Below the pieces are notes generated by a model that saw only the letters and a program-made list of their open reading frames with translations, did not search any database and had not been told where the DNA came from. Shown here one piece after another: positions 10,471 to 53,407 of a stretch of DNA of 64,000 nt. This stretch comes from Ceratopteris richardii. Lineage: Eukaryota > Streptophyta > Polypodiopsida > Polypodiales > Pteridaceae. The stretch covers positions 17,501-81,500 of the forward strand of contig MU260070.1 of assembly GCA_020310875.1 (NCBI GenBank), in the 5' to 3' direction. Position 1 is the stretch's first letter. Every line of letters begins with the position of its first letter. The position numbers were made by a program, and so were the translations under genes.

Positions 10471-10990
10471 CTATTTGTCCCAATCAGAATGCTTATTATT
10501 TACAAGCTTAGTCAAAATAGTACACCTGATCTTCTTCATGCTCTTGGCATGTCCATTTGCCTGTGGATGATATGGGGCTTTCTTATGAATGACCATGAAC
10601 CCTTGTAAATATTCAACGAACTCGTCCAACAAGTGAGTACCATGATCACTTACCAATTTGAGAGGCAATCTATATCATGTGAATACATTTCCAAATAGAA
10701 ATTTGGCTATCGTTTGTGCATCATTCCTCCTAGTTGCTTTTACTTCAAACCATTTGGTTAGATAGTATGTTGCGATAATGATGTATTTGGCATGTGAACT
10801 CTTAGTTGAGGGGCTAATAGGACCTGCAAAGTCTATTCCCCACTTTGAGAATGCACATCATCCCATCATGGGTCTCAATGGCATATCATCCTTGCGAATA
10901 GGATATTCAGTTTGTTGACATGTGTCACACCTCTTCACATAGGTCTACACATCCAAATGAAGGGTAAGCCACCAAAGACCTAAAAACATA
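10471..10990 (-). pseudogene. Gypsy integrase zinc-binding domain and core, degenerate
   Basis: Read on the minus strand: RCDTCQQTEYPIRKDD (CC part of the HHCC finger), then SKWGIDFAGPISP with the first catalytic Asp, KYIIIATYYLTKWFE, and LKLVSDHGTHLLDEFVEYL with the second Asp. In APYHPQANGHAKSMKK the expected catalytic Glu after NG.A is Lys. Stops occur near 10,680 and 10,860. The lost Glu and the stops show an inactive integrase. Confidence 0.8.
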
Positions 10991-11781
10991 ATGTCTTTGA
11001 TCACTCATTCAATTCCAAAGTTTCCTCTTGCAACACCTTTGTGTTCAGTCTCTAAGATTTTCAAGTATTCGCTTTCATGGACACATAGTCTCAAATATAT
11101 ATCTAGTCCATGCCTATCAAGATTATCTCCTATGAGTGTGTAGTAGTCTTGAGCCTCCTGATCTAGACTTCTTTGTCATGACCAAGTCATCTCTTAAGGG
11201 AAGTTATTCATACTTAGAAAGTCAACTAAAGGACTATTCCAATCTGGTATTCATGACACTTGATACAATGTTGCATGCTCAAAAAAGTGGTCTATTAATA
11301 CAAGTTGGACAATCCTTGAACAACCTATAGACATTTGCTTCCATCGTTGGTCAATATATACCTAATCTTTTTAGAGTCTGTAGGGATTAGTGTTTCAAAT
11401 GATGTTGCCCTAGTGCAGCTTCATGCGCTTATTGCAGCCATTTATTGTGCTCTTCTTCTTCCACACAACAAGCTAAGATTCCTTGATCATTTTGCTTGTA
11501 TATGCTTCTTGTCAATAGATGGCATTCTTGAGATTTGACAATCTCCTTTTCCTTTGTTCTTAGTATGGGGTATTTGGTTCTTAAAGTGAGAACATGCAAA
11601 AGTGTTTTAGCCCAATTAAGAACTACTTCCAAGTTGAACAAGTAAGCATTAGGAAGTTCATCTTATACTCCTTGCGGTGATTCTCTTGAAGTGATTCTAG
11701 AAAGATGATCTACCCTTAAGGTGAGTCTTGCCTTTTCTCGTGACTACTTCAAATCATATTCAACTAGTAAGAGAAATCATC

Positions 11782-12120
11782 TTACCAATCTACACTATTG
11801 CAAGGTTTGTTCACTAAGTAAAGTTGAGCTTGGTGGTCTGTAAAGAATTGAAACTTATTTGCAAGCAAATTCCCAAGCTCTAGGATATGTGTTTGTCTTA
11901 TGTAGGAATGAGTGCACAAATCATTCACATAGACCTCTAGGTTCTTCCTCAAGAAGTCCTTAAACACATGACACATCAGCCTTTGAAAGGTATCAGGTGC
12001 ATTCGTGAGTCCAAATGGCATCACACGAAATGCGAAGATACCCCATTTGGTGGCAAAAGCCATCTTATGTTGATCTCTAAGGGTAATGGCTACTTGATTG
12101 TAACCTTCTCCCCTCGCCAT
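11782..12120 (-). pseudogene. Gypsy reverse transcriptase fragment
   Basis: The minus frame has GYNQVAITLRDQHKMAFAT, WGIFAFRVMPFGLTNAPDTF and LEVYVNDLCTHS. These are the gypsy RT blocks GY.Q+.....K.AF.T, F....MPFGL.NAP.TFQ and YVDD..+.S, with the catalytic YVDD changed to YVND. RNase H and the region down to integrase (11,780-11,000) are present only as degenerate frames. The fragment ends near 12,200. Confidence 0.88.
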
Positions 12121-12239
12121 CTTCTATGGTCTTTTCTTTGTTTTCGTAGGTTTCTCTTATGAGAGCTTCTAGTTTAGGCATTCATATCATTGTTTTCCTA
12201 TCCTCAATCTCATATTTTTGAAATTCTCTAGCACTTCAA

Positions 12240-12612
12240 ACAAAAGGAATCTTCCACCAAAGCTGAATATTGATCCTTAGCCCTTGTCAATTGCAAGCTT
12301 ATGCGGCTGAAGAAACTCTTTAAAGACTTGAACTTGTAGATGAAATAGATTCCCATAATGTGCTACAACATGAGTAGTACACTACACCTAGCTTCGAATC
12401 TAGTTTTCCATGCTAGGTCTAAGGACATTGAAGTACACTACCACTTCATCAGAGAGGATTTGATTGCAAAGGAGGTCAAGGTGGAGCATGTGAGTACCAA
12501 AGATAAATGTGCAAATATATTTACAAAGGATTGGAAGGAAAGAAGCTACTAATTTTCAAAAGAAGCATTGGTATGGTAGATTTAAGTTCAAGGTTTGAGG
12601 GGGAGTTTTAAA
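12240..12612 (+). pseudogene. Copia RNase H C-terminal fragment with polypurine tract
   Basis: Plus-strand sequence reads SSTKAEY (RNase H), then LHLASNLVFHARSKDIEVHY and HFIREDLIAKEVKVEHVSTK with several stops before and after. It ends in a purine run, TTTGAGGGGGAG, near 12,597-12,608. It abuts the minus-strand gypsy RT, so the two came together by insertion or deletion. Confidence 0.85.
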
Positions 12613-13830
12613 AATGAATCCTTAAACCTTAGCTAAAGGTTAAAGTACATGGATGAATAGTGAATTGATTATATTTCTGAGATGTTCTAGTGTTCTTGTG
12701 TTTCAGCATTTTGGTGTTTGTTTCGATGTTCCATTCTTGTGTACAGGTATTCCAAATATTTGCCTCAAATCTTAGCTAAAGTCTGAAATGCATGGATGAC
12801 AAGTGGATCTACCATTTAGAGGCTTCATATCATGAATTTCAACTACCAAGAAGTTTCAACCACTTTCCTAAATCATAGCTTACCAAAATGATTAAGCGGT
12901 TATTGGCTAATTAGACTAGATGGCTCTAGCTTTTTGAAGAAGTTCCTTTGAAGAGGTTCCCTTCTATTCCACTCTACAACATTGTTTAGTGTTAATTCAA
13001 AGGTTATACATATCAACTTGTTGTTTGGGTGGTGCCTCAATTCTCTGTTGTTTCTAAATTAAGCTCTCTAAGACATAGAGCCCATTAAGTAGAGCATCAC
13101 AAGAAGAAGGGATGAAATTCTTCCTCTTCTCTTGTACGCCACCAGGCTAAGCAGGCGGATGGGTTTTTCATGGTTTTTGTCTCAGAGAATGGTACTTGGG
13201 CACTATTGGTAGTTAAACTAACCATGACAGGGGCACATATCCTAGCTTTGGGGGTTCCCACCCTTTGAGGGAGGTACTGCTCTATTATTTTTGATGAGAC
13301 AAAGCTACAACCTCACACACTAGTGGATCTACTCATATGATGTCTCCTTTTCCTCCTATATGCAAGATAGACCTTGCTTTGATTACTAATGTTTTGGTCA
13401 TAAGTCTCCGCAAATACTACTCTAAAGTCAGAAATGAACTAGCCTAAGATACTCAAGAGCATAATCTAGCTAACAAGACTACTGCCTTTAAGCCCATGAG
13501 TACTAACCCTAAACCCATAAAGGGTGAGAGATGCACATATCCGCCCAACCAACTCCACCCATATAAATACCTCCAAGGCTAATTGGGAAATGTGAAGAGA
13601 GCTAGCCAATTTTCCCCTCCACATGTATTAATCCAAGGGCTTCTAGCCATGGAAATCACATGATATTCACAAGGATTCTAAAAGGACACCTCTGAAGCTT
13701 GTACATGCAAATCCAAAGACTTGAGAAGTTTCTCTAAGAGTTAAAGACCATATCCTTAGGAAAATAAATTCTAAGGGTTAACCTTTCAATTGGAAATCGA
13801 TAAATCCAAGGGTTATTTCTAACATTTCTA
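12613..13830. other. Non-coding stretch, possible decayed LTR of the copia fragment
   Basis: No supported gene. The sequence just after the polypurine tract could be an LTR, but no partner copy is present. CTTAGCTAAAG followed by a similar CATGGATGA-type block appears near 12,628 and again near 12,770, a diverged duplication of about 40 bp. Confidence 0.35.
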
Positions 13831-14040
13831 AACCTTAGAATTCCAAAGCCATGTTTTTATACATCACTTACTTTACCGCGATTTCCAATCCAAGGGTTAT
13901 TTCAAATCCATGTTTTTATACATCACTTACTTTACCGCGATTTCCAATCCAGGGGTTATTTCTAACATCTCTAAACCTTAGAATCCATATCATTAGAATT
14001 CCAAAGCCATGTTTTTATACATCACTTACTTTACCGCATC
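13831..14040. repeat. Short tandem/interspersed repeat around CATGTTTTTATACATCAC
   Basis: The block CATGTTTTTATACATCAC followed by TTACTTTACCGC occurs at about 13,850, 13,909 and 14,008 (spacings 59 and 99 bp), linked by variants of TTTCCAATCCAAGGGTTATT and AACCTTAGAATTCC. It is a local amplification with no coding role. Confidence 0.8.
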
Positions 14041-14370
14041 TTACTACCTTCAACAAGAGAGAATCTACAATGTTGATGAGACCATGGTTCTACCATGGTC
14101 CTACCATGCTCATTACCATGGTTCTACTTTCCATGTTCAACTAGTTGCCGCTTTATTTGTCCAGTTGAAAATCCCTCCATCTATTCAACTTACTTTGATC
14201 TTAGTTGAAGACCCATTATTATGTTTCCTCTATTAGTACTTTGAAGCCCAAATACAATTATGTTTCGCTCATATTCTATTGCTCTCCAAAATATGAAATC
14301 CAAGTTAAAATTTATTTCCCTTTTTCTTTTTGAAACAAACAATAATATTGCTAAAGAAATTTGCATGAAT

Positions 14371-14445
14371 GTCAAGCACATGTGGTCTAATGGTAACACA
14401 CTTAAACTGTTGGTCAAAGCCGAGGTTTAACTCCTTCTAGTTGGA
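14371..14445 (+). mobile_element. SINE-like sequence with tRNA-type A and B boxes
   Basis: TGGTCTAATGGT at 14,383-14,394 fits a pol III A box and GAGGTTTAACTCC at 14,422-14,434 is a degenerate B box; their spacing is tRNA-like. A related sequence with the same spacing is at 14,981-15,050. No clear tail or target duplication was found, so the 3' limit is unknown. Confidence 0.45.
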
Positions 14446-14756
14446 TTGAAGTAAATATGTTGGTATGATCTTGTAAAATTTCAAGGGTAGAACAAAAGTA
14501 GGTATGACGATCTAAACCCTTGGCTAAAAAATGTATTAATACATTTATAGTAAAGAGTGTATTAATAAATTTATAGTGAGAAGAGGAGAGAGAGATGCAG
14601 CTTTGCATATCCCTTAAGTTTTAAAATAAGCAAATAGCAATTGCACTTTGTTTTATAAAAGGAAGTTCGACCATTGAGATCTACTCTTCTTGTTAATCTT
14701 CAATTAATTCAAATTATGGGGATTTGGGGTCCATGTGTGCTACTCTCTTCATTGTA

Positions 14757-14888
14757 ACCTTTTTTTTTTGAGGGTACAAAGAAAGTTGAAATAACAATGA
14801 AATTGAAATGTCCAGCCGGGCAGGAATCGAACCCAGGACATCAGCCCCACGACGTTCGATGCTATCCGCTACACCAAACCCATTTTGA
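14757..14888 (-). mobile_element. tRNA-derived SINE with poly(A) tail and 10-bp target duplication
   Basis: On the minus strand, 14,888 to 14,757, the element has a tRNA-like head with A box TGGTGTAGCGGAT (14,876-14,864) and a perfect B box GGTTCGATTCC (14,833-14,823). A short unrelated body of about 50 nt and an A10 tail (plus-strand T run 14,760-14,769) follow. The direct repeat CTTCATTGTA flanks it at 14,747-14,756 and 14,889-14,898, the hallmark of LINE-driven insertion. Length without duplications is 132 bp. The anticodon arm does not fold as a functional tRNA, so this is not a tRNA gene. It lies about 590 bp upstream of the eIF2B-alpha start codon. Confidence 0.85.
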
Positions 14889-14980
14889 CTTCATTGTACT
14901 TTTCAATACCAAGTGCACTTTATAAATCTTTTACTACTCCATTTAATGTTTATGTATTTATTTTTTAAATAATAAAATTC

Positions 14981-15050
14981 AATGTTAAGAGAGCATGTTA
15001 TAATGGTAATACCTTGAACCTCTAGATAAAAGTTGAAAATTCAAGGTGTA
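14981..15050 (+). mobile_element. Degenerate SINE-like copy related to that at 14,371
   Basis: ATAATGGTAATACC (A-box-like, near 15,000-15,013) and GAAAATTCAAGG (weak B-box-like, near 15,036-15,047) have the same spacing as in the copy at 14,371. Both are preceded by an AATGT(C/T)AAG block. Much decayed. Confidence 0.35.
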
Positions 15051-15289
15051 TGATTGGCGACATGTGAACCTTTGAATCTCATGGACAAAAAAGAGCGTGA
15101 GCATTGTTCTTTTCTTCATCTTATTGAACCTTATAAGGGTCTTTTCAGACTTCTCGGTGCCCTCATGATTTTTAAGTGAGTTACCAATGATTGTACGCCA
15201 AGTGGATATATGGTTTCACACTGCATGGTGCCTCGGATATGTTCTGCAACCATTACGAAACACTTTTGTGGACATTGTTCCGACCCAAA

Positions 15290-15474
15290 GCCATGTTCCT
15301 CCACTAGTGTGAATGCAGAGCCGGGCGACTCTAAGAAGAGTAAGTCGTAAGATCTAACTCTGGTTTAAAAAGGCAAAAAACAACAAAGAGCATTTTGTAT
15401 TATTTTCAAAATCCATTTATTTTGAACATTGCACTGTCATTTCATTTTTTTGCTTCGTGCTCGCTAGCTCGAGA
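15290..15474 (+). promoter_or_regulatory. Putative promoter and 5' UTR of eIF2B-alpha
   Basis: Immediately upstream of the start codon is AT-rich sequence with a TATA-like TTTAAAAAGG near 15,364 and pyrimidine-rich sequence near 15,440. The ATG at 15,475 has A at -3 and G at +4, a strong context. The transcription start is not visible and a 5'-UTR intron cannot be excluded. Confidence 0.35.
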
Positions 15475-46626
<31,152 letters not shown>

Positions 46627-49270
46627 ATGATTTCAGGAAAAAAATTCTAGATTTTCCTTTTAGATTTTTTAAGTGAACAGATTACTAGAATTTCCACCGT
46701 ATATGATCATGATTTTGTATTCTTGAGTGAAATGACTGCCAGTCAAATCTCTATATCCCTAAAAGGTTCAGTATTCTTAGGTTCCCAAAAGGTATATCAG
46801 AGCTGAAACTCATCCTGGTTGTACCAATATATTTAGGAACATGAGTTCAGGCCAATGGTGTTACTTTTTCCTTTTCCCATTGGTTTTCTGCAATCATAGC
46901 CTATACAAACTTCCCGTTCATAAAGCATTCAACTGATATCTGCTTGTTACTAAATGATGATAATGATTAGTAAATTCTGTGTCTTCAATTAGAGGAATTG
47001 AATTTTGCAAGTAGTAGAGATTATCAATGAAGCTTTGAGAGATTGTAACATAATCTGGTCATATTATCTTGTTATCTGGCATTTATTCCTTTTGGAAGAG
47101 CAATTTCAGCATACCATTGTTGTCCACATGCTGCTGCAAACTTGCACAATTTTTTTTCTTGCATATCTTTTACCCTGAGTAATATATTATCGTTCTTCAA
47201 TGGTTTTTCCTTCTTTCGTTTCAGTTGTTGCTTGATTTAATTTCTGATTTTCTGCTTGCTCTCTCTTCTTTTTTATGCCTTCTTTGATGTGAGGTTCCAT
47301 AATGGAAATTTATGTTGGTATTGTTATTGGTCGTTGTTTATGCTTCTTGTACGGCATCAATTTATGATGCACAATAGATAAAGTTGAGCAGAATCTTGCC
47401 ACACCATTGCATTCTCCGATGGTAGGTGTTTTGCTTAGGTTTCATCAGATGGTAGTTATTGTAATGAGATTCAGAGGGGAGTTCATACTAATTATTATTC
47501 CACATAAATATCAATCTTTGTAGTACCCCTTTATGCCAGAAATTAGCAATTGAAATGTAATCTTCAATAATACGAATAATTTCTCAAACTATGTAGCTCT
47601 TTACGGCAGAAATTCGTAATTGATGCTTAGTCTTCAACTATACTAGTCAGTTCTCAAACGTACGTAGTAAAACTAACTGATAGTCCTTGGTTTGTCAATT
47701 CATGCAATTAGGACTTGTTTTAGGTAATAACAGTCCTTGTTCACATCGTGTCTTCTTTTTCGATCAGTATTTTAAATTTGCGAAGGTAAGTTTTGCAGTT
47801 AATCAATTTTCTAGCTCATAGTTCGACTCTATCTCTCTTGCCTTACTCATGACCGGGCTTGAACCGGAACGTTTCCCTGAGACGCCCTATATCCTGAGAC
47901 ACATGATGAGATCTCAGTACTCAAATAGTTCATCAACTGTCTTCAATGCATGTGGGAATACCTGGTCTATTTTTTCACATTGAAATGCCATGGTAACATA
48001 AGCTATCTCGTCCCAATCATAGTTGAAGTTTGTAACCTTGGATCATTGTTATTGATAATGTTTCCAGCTAGCGCTCCGTGTCTGTATACAATTGGTGTGA
48101 ATGACTAAGGCCAGAGGAGGTGAAAGGTATGGAGGTTGGGAAGGGGATATTACGAAGAACTGGCACAGAAAGAGGTTTTAATAATAGAACTGCATTAAAA
48201 AAAGGGACTCGCACAGAATATTTATAATTAGCTAGGATCGATATGCAGTTTTATTTCACTGCTGATATTTTCAATATCCTTCAGCACTGCCCCAAGCTAA
48301 ACTCGTTTTTGAGTGTTGGATTTTTTATCACATCCATTAGCCTCATCTACTTCAAAATATGATATTTTCAATGGTGATTCCTGATTTTCTGATACTTCAA
48401 AGCAATCCACGTTATGCCTTCTCAGAAATAATTTTCTTTGCTATACCTGAACCATTATTTGTAGCCAACAATTTATATTCTGCATGGAAATAAATATTTT
48501 AAAATCGATATACAGTTCTATTTTACTATCAATATTTTGATGATATCTTTCTCCCCTACCCTAGAGTAGTCTTTGAATGTTGGATTTTTGATCACCTTCC
48601 TTAATGATTTAAAGCCAAATTGGGTTCAAACATGTAGGCTTTTCATTATCTATTTGAAGGTAGTACACTGCCACACTATATGGGATGGACATTAAAAACT
48701 GTCTAGCTTAATGTTGTAGTTGAAGTTAAGATCAGGTAGGTGTAGTGACTAAGATTTCTTCATCCGAAGCTCTACCTCTTACGTGCACTATCTAGAGACA
48801 TACTCCATCTGTTTTCTGAAGTCAAGTTCAAGAGGATTTATGTCAAGTCCTTGGAAGTCACAAACTTCAATTATTGTTTAAGGTTAGAAATTCAACCAGC
48901 TGTGTCTCAAGAGTGGAGATGGTAAAGTGAACGAAATGTGTATGGAGCAAGCCAGGTGTTGTGCGAATCCGAATTGTGCAATACATGTCTGCAAGTTGGT
49001 AAAAATGTTTTATGGGCTTAATCAAAATTGAGGGTGGTATAAACAAAGCCAAAAAGAGCATTGGGTACAAATCCTAGAAGATATCTCCTTGCACATAAAC
49101 ATAAGCATAAACAGAACCAAAAAACATTGAGTGTCCTAGAAGAAATTTTCTTGCCAAAAAGAGCATTGGGCACATATCCTAGAAGATCATTGTTGGTGGT
49201 GACAATAAAGATAGTTTCAGTATGAGTGGGCTACTCTAAACTAGCTAGAATGATTTGAAAACCTTTTATG
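46627..49270. other. 3' UTR and downstream intergenic sequence of eIF2B-alpha
   Basis: The gene's 3' UTR begins here, but no single poly(A) signal stands out. No supported gene up to 49,270. A possible SINE relic is at 47,845-47,925 and is listed separately. Confidence 0.5.
47845..47925 (-). mobile_element. Possible tRNA-derived SINE relic
   Basis: The minus strand has GGTTCAAGCCCGG (47,865-47,853), a fair B box, with an A-box-like GAGATCTCATCATG about 50 nt upstream. No tail or target duplication was found, so this is a weak call. Confidence 0.3.
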
Positions 49271-49670
49271 CTGCATCGGTATCCAAGATCATTGTAATCT
49301 GTCTTAACAATTGGAAGGAGGGTTGATAAAGCCATGGTCATCAAGGATTTACTTCCTTTGGTGTTGGCAGTCTGCTAATAAAGATCTGCACAAGTTGGAG
49401 GTTGTATGCCAGAACTTCTTTTGGACAAGGGTTCCTAATAGAAAGGGTGTCCCCAATATGAACATCTCAAAATTTACAAAATGGCCTAGAAATTATTTAT
49501 GTTTTTGCCTTGGCCAATAAGTTGGTAGCCAAATGGATAATGAAGGTGTGGATGAATCAACAAGAATCTTGGATCCAATTTATCTGTAGGAACAATTAGT
49601 GGCTTTCTCTCATTGACTCGTTGCCTTGGAAGAACCATGACCTCATGACTTAAGGTGCAATAATGGAAAC
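49270..49670 (+). pseudogene. Possible LINE reverse-transcriptase 3' region relic
   Basis: Broken plus-strand frames contain DLHKLEVVCQNFFWTRVPNR and, after a shift, ALANKLVAKWIMKVWMNQQE followed by SWIQFICRNN and LPWKNHD. The order (a helix before F.W, then N..L..KW.W+....... W...+) resembles the end of plant LINE RTs. There are several stops. The match is weak and needs a profile search. Confidence 0.4.
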
Positions 49671-50072
49671 AATGTTAAGAAAATCCTTAGAATCAACAAA
49701 AGAATGAATTTCCATTCCAAGGTAAACTGAAAATGGAAACCCAATGGATTTGGATAAGGTGGGAGCTGAAATTCCAAACCTTTGGGCACCCTTTGATTGA
49801 GACTAAGAAAGTAGTCTTACTTTGGCAAATTCTCCTCAGTGGAATCTTGACCAATGCTAAATCGCACAAGCTACATCATCTATATTGGTGTACATAATCT
49901 TTGATTCTTGAAGCAAAACATTTTTCCATTTGTAGACAAGTAGATTCTAAAGACCAATAAATATTAGAGATTGTAAGCCAATAGTGTAATACTCATGTTG
50001 TGGATGTACTTTATTGACCTTCTAGTTGCATGATATTGATACAAAGATATACTAGTGAAAAGGCATGTTTTT

Positions 50073-50402
50073 TGTAAGAAAATAATCGCACAACAGAATA
50101 GACCAGTAGATAGAGTCGAGAGAAAAACATAGACAAAGATAGATGTAGATTGAGAGATAGAGAACTCAAATTCTCAAATTTCCAAACACAATGCAGCTAC
50201 AATGATGGTGCTTTCCACCCGTGCACTCCCAATGTGGAGCTTAGATGGTGATCTAGACAGACTCTAGATGAAGGGCTTTCTAGTGTGCAATGCTATGTAA
50301 AGCTCAACCTGGGCCATGCTTATATAGCTTTTACAAGGGGAGTTGGTATAGATAAATGTAGCCGGGAGATACAAAATAGTTGGCTAAATTTACAATTCGA
50401 TA
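50073..50402 (-). repeat. 3' LTR of Copia-A (minus copy)
   Basis: It matches the LTR at 24,472-24,800 in reverse complement, starting near 50,402 and ending TTATTTTCTTACA at 50,073. Confidence 0.88.
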
Positions 50403-50652
50403 GTATCTCATTAGAAGTCCTATCGTCTCGGCCCTATGGGCAGGGGGGATAGGCCCTCCGAACCCCACAGAAGGGGGCAAACCCCCCTCTGCGCTCCTCC
50501 CATTCAGGTTCTATGGGGAAATTACAAGACTCCACAGGACCTTTATTTTCACCTTGAATGGCAACCCAATGGCCTAGAAGTTTATGACCTCCCTAACCTA
50601 ATGGCTAGGCTCACAAAGATCATCTATTACCATCAATGGTTACACAGAGACC

Positions 50653-51683
50653 TCATCTATAACTTGGAAGTTAGGGTTCCAAAAATGTCCGAGCTCTCAC
50701 AATGGATTCTCTTCATAACATGGATCATGTGTGATCACGTGAGGGTGGAGTATTGAGTATATCTAACACTCCCCCTTAATGTCCACCCTGTGGTGGACTA
50801 CCTCCTTGGTGCAATGCCAAGCTTTGGAAAGTATCGATGAAGTTGCTCTCTCCCAAGAGCCTTGGTGAAGATGTCTGCCCCATTTTCTTCAGTTGGATCC
50901 ATGACCTCATCCTCAATCAACTCACACACATAGTGATACTGAATTTCTATGTGCTTGGTATGTGCATGGAAAACAGGATATTCTTGGCGATGGCCATGCA
51001 GCTTTGGTTGTCACACTTCAACCCTGTAGCATCTTGTCGTTATATTCCTATGTGCCATAGGATTCTTCTCAACCATACTGCTTCACATGCTGCAATACAT
51101 GCTGCTTTGTACTCAGCTTCAGTAGAAGATAATGCTATAGTCAGTTGCTTCTTATTGATCCAAGAGAAAATCCCTGATCCTAAAGAAAAGCAATATCTAG
51201 AAACTGATTTTTTGGTATCAATATTTCTTGCCCAATCTGAGTCACAATATCCAACCAGAGAGGATCCTTCTTCATAAAGAATACCATAATCAATGGTTCC
51301 TTTCTTTCACATACCTGGTATTTGCATGCTTGCCTTCCAATGAGTTTGGCAAGGGTTATTAGAGAACCTGCTTACTACTACAACAACATAAGAGACATCT
51401 GCTCTGTTATTGCACAAGAAGATGAGACTTCCAACTAGTTTCTTGTATCTTCTAATATGCAGTGGAGGTGAAGTATCTTCAATAGATAATTTTGTGTTGA
51501 CCTTCATAGGTATAGAAATTTCCTTGCAATCCTCCATGTCGAATGCCTTCAATATCTCTCTTGCATACAACTTCAAGGTCTAAACAATAATGCATTGAGC
51601 CCTAGTCTATCATTTCAAATTCTAAACTCAGGGCATCTTTCGTTTGTTGAAGAAGAGCATCATCATTTCTTGTAATCACAAGG
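50653..51683 (-). repeat. Copia-A 3' segment, tandem copy D1
   Basis: 3' UTR plus RNase H and the RT end. The next copy starts 1,031 bp later; the junction lies at AAGGTCATCTATAACTTGG near 51,682, where the RT YVDD-coding segment (reverse complement AAGGTCATCTA) meets the 3' UTR word TCATCTATAACTTGG. About 8 bp are shared by both partners. Minus-strand RNase H reads GYCDSDWARNIDTKKSVSRY and ALSSTEAEYKAACIAACEAV. Confidence 0.9.
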
Positions 51684-52633
51684 TCATCTATAACTTGGAA
51701 GTTAGGGTTCCAAAAATGTCGGGGCTCTCACAATGGATTCTCTTCATAACATGAATCATGTGTGATCACTTGAGGGTGGAGTATTGAGTATATCTAACAC
51801 TCCCCCTTAATGTCAACTCTACGGTGAACTACCTCCTTGGTGCAATGCCAAGCTTTGGAAAGTATCGATGAAGTTGCTCTCTCCCAAGAGCCTTGGTGAA
51901 GATGTTTGCTCCATTTTCTTCAGTTGGATCCACGACCTCGTCCTCAATCAACTCACACACATAGTGATACTGAATTTCTATGTGCTTGGTATGTGCATGG
52001 AAAATAGGATATTCTTGGCGATGGCCATGTAGCTTTGGTTGTCACACTTCAACCCTGTAGCATCCTGTCGATATATTCCTATGTGCCATAGGATTCTCCT
52101 CAACCATACTACTTCACATGCTTCAATACATGCTGCTTTGTACTCAGCTTCAGTAGAAGATAATGCTATAGTTGGTTGCTTCTTATTGATCCAAGAAAAA
52201 ATCCCTAATCCTAAAGAAAAGCAATATCCAAAAACTGATTTTTTGGTATCAATATTTCTTGCCCAATCTGAGTCACAATATCCAACCAGAGAGGACCCTT
52301 CTTCATAAAGAATACCATAATCAATGGTTCCTTTCTTTCACATACCTGGTATTCGCATGCTTGCCTTCCAATGAGTTTGGCAAGGGTTATTAGAGAACCT
52401 GCTTACTACTACAACAACATAAGAGATATCTGCTCTATTATTGCATAAGTAGACGAGACTTCCAACTAGTTTCTTGTATCTTCTAATATGCAGTGGAGGT
52501 GAAGTATCTTCAATAAATAATTTTGTCTTGACCTTCATAGGTATAGAAATCTCCTTGCAATCCTCCTTGTCGAATGCCTTCAATATCTGTCTTGCATACA
52601 ACTTCAAGGTCTAAGCAATAATGCATTGAGCCC
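51684..52633 (-). repeat. Copia-A 3' segment, tandem copy D2 and left arm of a 753-bp inverted repeat
   Basis: A second copy of D1 in the same orientation with a few substitutions. Its part 51,881-52,633 is repeated as the reverse complement at 52,654-53,407. On the minus strand it codes [20 protein letters not shown] and GSLVYLCNNRADISYVVVVV. Confidence 0.9.
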
Positions 52634-52653
52634 AAGTCTATCACCTTGAAGTT

Positions 52654-53407
52654 GGGCTCAATGCATTATTGCTTAGACCTTGAAGTTGTATGCAAGACAG
52701 ATATTGAAGGCATTCGACAAGGAGGATTGCAAGGAGATTTCTATACCTATGAAGGTCAAGACAAAATTATCTATTGAAGATACTTCACCTCCACTGCATA
52801 TTAGAAGATACAAGAAACTAGTTGGAAGTCTCGTCTACTTGTGCAATAATAGAGCAGATATCTCTTATGTTGTTGTAGTAGTAAGCAGGCTCTCTAATAA
52901 CCCTTGCCAAACTCATTGGAAGGCAAGCATGCAAATACCAGGTATGTGAAAGAAAGGAACCATTGATTATGGTATTCTTTATGAAGAAGGATCCTCTCTG
53001 GTTGGATATTGTGACTCAGATTGGGCAAGAAATATTGATACCAAAAAATCAGTTTCTGGATATTGCTTTTCTTTAGGATTAGGGATTTTTTCTTGGATCA
53101 ATAAGAAGCAACCGACTATAGCATTATCTTCTACTGAAGCTGAGTACAAAGCAGCATGTATTGAAGCATGTGAAGCAGTATGGTTGAGGAGAATCCTATG
53201 GCACATAGGAATATAACGACAGGATGCTACAGGGTTGAAGTGTGACAACCAAAGCTGCATGGCCATCGCCAAGAATATCCTGTTTTCCATGCACATACCA
53301 AGCACATAGAAATTCAGTATCACTATGTGTGTGAGTTGATTGAGGATGAGGTCATGGATCCAACTGAAGAAAATGGGGCAGACATCTTCACCAAGGCTCT
53401 TGGGAGG
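52654..53407 (+). repeat. Right arm of the 753-bp inverted repeat in Copia-A
   Basis: It starts GGGCTCAATGCATTATTGC, the exact reverse complement of the D2 end, 20 bp after it, and runs to CTTGGGAG at 53,407. Here the RT end and RNase H read on the plus strand: ILKAFDKEDCKEISIPMKVK, GYCDSDWARNIDTKKSVSGY and ALSSTEAEYKAACIEACEAV. After 53,407 the sequence switches back to the minus orientation (TGAAGTATCTTC onward), a third partial copy up to about 53,546. Confidence 0.9.

Noticed and set aside
14811-14882. A functional tRNA gene
   Set aside because: A and B boxes are present, but the anticodon arm does not fold properly, and the tail and target duplication show a SINE.
15457-15474. Upstream GTG as a start for eIF2B-alpha
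   Set aside because: Plant nuclear genes start at ATG; the ATG at 15,475 has a strong context and fits the family.
50837-51277. Plus-strand ORF of 146 codons starting MKLLSPKSLGEDV, and its repeats at 52,039-52,308 and 52,979-53,515
   Set aside because: Mirror frames of copia RNase H; the opposite strand carries the conserved ALSSTEAEYKAA and DSDWA blocks.
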